DNA of 7,630 nt. Source: an uncultured Lachnospiraceae bacterium (GTDB lineage Bacteria > Bacillota > Clostridia > Lachnospirales > Lachnospiraceae). The position numbers and the translations under genes are program-made. The notes below the pieces were generated by a model that saw nothing but the letters and a program-made list of their open reading frames with translations, made no database searches and had not been told where the DNA came from. Shown here piece after piece: positions 6,793 to 7,630 of the stretch. The stretch is taken from assembly GCA_910586005.1 (NCBI GenBank), contig CAJUHG010000096.1, positions 1 through 7,630 of the forward strand, given 5' to 3'. Positions within the stretch are counted from its first letter, which is position 1. Every line of letters begins with the position of its first letter.

Positions 6793-6885
6793 TTAACCAG
6801 AATAATATTCAAGAATGCTAAAGGTGTTTCCCTTGAAGAGAGATATAATATCCATCAAGATGCTCCTATTATTCTTATCTTGCAT
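6793..6885 (-). CDS. Possible 30-codon leader peptide upstream of lepA
   Basis: An ATG at 6885-6883 is preceded by GGAGAG (6896-6891) at a 5-nt spacing, and the frame runs 30 codons to a TAA at 6795-6793, about 53 nt before lepA. A second in-frame ATG (6855-6853) has its own AGGAG (6867-6863) at a 7-nt spacing and would give a 20-residue peptide beginning MDIISLFKGNTF. Two well-spaced start signals in one frame are more than expected by chance, but so short a frame proves little. The peptide has no cysteine and no acidic tail, so it is not an AgrD-type precursor. I do not recognise it; a translated leader or a chance ORF are both possible. Confidence 0.3.
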   Translation of the reverse strand: MQDKNNRSILMDIISLFKGNTFSILEYYSG

Positions 6886-6940
6886 ATTCGCTCTCCAATA
6901 GGATTACAATGTTCTTTCTTCTAATACTTTCTAGTAAATT

Positions 6941-6969
6941 ATTCTATCTTATAACTAATATTATTGCAA
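6941..6969 (-). promoter_or_regulatory. Candidate promoter for the lepA transcript
   Basis: On the minus strand TTGCAA (6969-6964), a 17-nt spacer and TAGAAT (6946-6941) give a passable sigma-A promoter. A competing candidate upstream is TTGATG (7050-7045), an 18-nt spacer and TATATA. Both lie downstream of the terminator at 7078-7112, as a lepA promoter should. In DNA this AT-rich such matches are common. Confidence 0.35.
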
Positions 6970-7039
6970 TAAGATATCTTACAATTTTTTGCTTTCTATA
7001 TAGAATAGAAAATTCTATTGTATATAATTTTTGTAGAAT

Positions 7040-7077
7040 GGTATCATCAAGTTGATTAAGTTGATTAATAGGTATCA
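7040..7077. repeat. Nested direct repeats, possible operator
   Basis: GGTATCA occurs at 7040-7046 and 7071-7077, 31 bp apart. Between them AAGTTGATT is tandemly repeated (7049-7057 and 7058-7066). The block lies between the terminator and the candidate lepA promoters, where a regulator site would be expected. The second AAGTTGATT, with its preceding T, fits the LytTR half-site pattern, but the 9-bp period is shorter than usual for LytTR pairs (about 21 bp). Confidence 0.4.
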
Positions 7078-7112
7078 AAAAAGAACTATCACATTTTTGT
7101 GTAGTTCTTTTT
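7078..7112. terminator. Intrinsic terminator, able to act in both directions
   Basis: AAAAAGAACTA (7078-7088) pairs with TAGTTCTTTTT (7102-7112), and CACA (7090-7093) pairs with TGTG (7098-7101) inside it, with one bulged T and a 4-nt loop. A run of T follows the stem on both strands (5 T on plus, 6 T on minus). No plus-strand gene is seen nearby, so its main job is probably to end minus-strand transcription from the small ORFs at 7160-7630, insulating lepA. Confidence 0.85.
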
Positions 7113-7124
7113 CTATTATCCATG

Positions 7125-7159
7125 ACAATAGAAAGCTCATAAAAAATGCTTTCTATTGT
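7125..7159. repeat. Perfect 12-bp inverted repeat before the terminator
   Basis: ACAATAGAAAGC (7125-7136) is the exact complement of GCTTTCTATTGT (7148-7159), with an 11-nt loop. On the minus strand it starts directly after the stop codon of the 32-codon frame and 12 nt before the terminator stem. No T-run follows it there. It may stabilise the 3' end of that transcript. Confidence 0.6.
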
Positions 7160-7258
7160 TTACTTATTTTTATAATTAATGTCAGTATAAGTAAGTGTAA
7201 ACATATCTTTATATAACCAAATACTTATTACACTATTTTCTGTTTTCCATATTTTCAT
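7160..7258 (-). CDS. Small hypothetical ORF, 32 codons
   Basis: The ATG at 7258-7256 overlaps the stop codon of the preceding frame (ATGA). An AGGAA at 7268-7264 sits 5 nt upstream. The product begins MKIWKTENSV, contains two tryptophans and several aromatic residues, and ends INYKNK. A 12-bp hairpin and then an intrinsic terminator follow. The coupling, ribosome binding site and terminator suggest a real last gene of a small unit, or the truncated remnant of one. No family is recognised. At this length a chance ORF cannot be excluded. Confidence 0.4.
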   Translation of the reverse strand: MKIWKTENSVISIWLYKDMFTLTYTDINYKNK

Positions 7259-7437
7259 TGAAGTTCCTTTTTTTCGCTTTTCCCATATAATTCTGTCAAA
7301 TTATCACTTAACTTTTTCTCTAATTCAACATATGTCATATTTGTTTTATCTTCATTAATAAGTATTATAATAGATATTTCACATAATTTTTCATCTTCAT
7401 ATTTTAATGGCTTGTAGTGATTTTTGATTATTTTAAA
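7255..7437 (-). pseudogene. Startless, probably decayed small ORF
   Basis: A frame of 60 sense codons ending at a TGA at 7257-7255 follows a stop at 7440-7438. It reads like protein (for example LKYEDEKLCEISIIILINED, then MTYVELEKKLSDNLTELYG) but has no ATG, GTG or TTG start with a ribosome binding site. The only ATG is at codon 34 (7338-7336). Adding one base in the T-run at 7431-7434 would join it to the frame that follows the stop at 7451-7449, so a one-base deletion could have broken an older, longer gene. Its end overlaps the next small ORF. No family is recognised; chance remains possible. Confidence 0.35.
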
Positions 7438-7448
7438 TCAATGTCTTT

Positions 7449-7630
7449 TCAACCGTATCCCCCAAACTTTATTTTTGGGGAAAATTCATTTTGCTTTCTA
7501 AAATTTTCAAATTCTGATTTTTTAAATTTGGGGGATATCCATTTTCCATTTGGGGGATAAAATTCTTCCCCCAAATTTCTAAGCTTTCTTCTTGCGATTT
7601 CGTTGTGCAACTGCACTTTTAAACGCCTTC
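7449..7630 (-). CDS. 3' end of an unrecognised ORF, cut by the window edge
   Basis: An open frame of at least 59 codons enters from the window edge (first full codon 7628-7626) and stops at TGA 7451-7449. The visible product is basic and aromatic-rich: VQLHNEIARRKLRNLGEEF, then YPPNGKWISPKFKKSEFENF, ending KIKFGGYG. A run this long without a stop in AT-rich DNA favours coding. Against it, the same TATCCCCCAAAT string appears twice in two different frames, so part of the region may instead be non-coding motif DNA. A rival frame, ending in QRNRKKKA at a TAG at 7581-7579, is also open at the edge and could be the true gene end. No family is recognised. Confidence 0.4.
   Translation of the reverse strand, partial: RRLKVQLHNEIARRKLRNLGEEFYPPNGKWISPKFKKSEFENFRKQNEFSPKIKFGGYG
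7456..7575. repeat. Cluster of TTTGGGGGATA motifs in both orientations
   Basis: TTTGGGGGATA occurs on the plus strand at 7527-7537 and 7549-7559, exactly 22 bp apart and each preceded by A. Its complement is at 7456-7466. Shorter forms are TTTGGGG at 7474-7480 and the complement TCCCCCAAA at 7567-7575. They can pair into hairpins: 7548-7557 with 7567-7576 (10 bp), 7524-7535 with 7567-7578 (12 bp), and 7460-7466 with 7474-7480. None has a T-run that would make a typical terminator. Confidence 0.7.

Noticed and set aside
6745..6924. Plus-strand open frame of 59 sense codons in the lepA leader
   Set aside because: Part of it reads like protein, but it has no start codon or ribosome binding site and begins as the antisense of the lepA ribosome binding site.
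7456..7578. G-quadruplex
   Set aside because: Only three G-runs lie on the plus strand, with loops of about 49 and 17 nt, and two on the minus strand; four closely spaced runs are needed.
7579..7630. End of a conserved gene such as rpsT (ribosomal protein S20), in the frame ending QRNRKKKA
   Set aside because: The 16 visible residues are basic, but I cannot match them to S20 or to another gene usually found upstream of lepA. The competing frame is open much longer, so it was not annotated separately.

Overview
The window is AT-rich and every supported gene is on the minus strand. The gene set lepA-hemW-(insert)-hrcA, the perfect CIRCE operator, the GGAGG ribosome binding sites and the two TTG starts indicate a low-GC Firmicute, most likely of class Clostridia. 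A Lachnospiraceae-like gut anaerobe is my guess, but the window alone cannot prove it. All coordinates and pairings were worked out by eye.

Layout in the direction of transcription, from high to low coordinates. (1) 7113-7630 is poorly conserved. It holds the 3' end of an unrecognised reading frame running in from the window edge, a startless frame that looks decayed, a 32-codon frame coupled to it, and a cluster of TTTGGGGGATA-type motifs. A strong hairpin terminator at 7078-7112 closes it. (2) 6740-7077 is the lepA leader, with a possible promoter, a tandem 9-bp repeat inside a pair of 7-bp direct repeats, and a possible 30-codon upstream peptide. (3) lepA (EF-4), hemW (radical-SAM heme chaperone), a LytTR response regulator and an AgrC-like GHKL histidine kinase follow with gaps of 39 nt, 26 nt and a 4-nt ATGA overlap, so they probably form one transcript. 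(4) 1093-1467 is intergenic and holds two perfect 43-bp direct repeats around a structured 55-bp spacer, a very stable hairpin of about 60 nt, and the hrcA promoter with its CIRCE operator. (5) hrcA follows; grpE-dnaK would be expected beyond position 1.

Functionally the window joins housekeeping translation and heme-handling genes to the class I heat-shock regulator, which represses its own promoter through CIRCE. The accessory part is the two-component pair lying between hemW and hrcA, which in many Clostridia are neighbours. No AgrB/AgrD-like signal genes are visible, so its input is unknown. The structured repeat block starts 6 nt after the kinase stop codon and is the most unusual non-coding feature. 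I see no defence system, CRISPR array, rRNA or tRNA. The best candidates for something undescribed are the repeat and hairpin element at 1257-1461 and the decayed small-gene region upstream of lepA.
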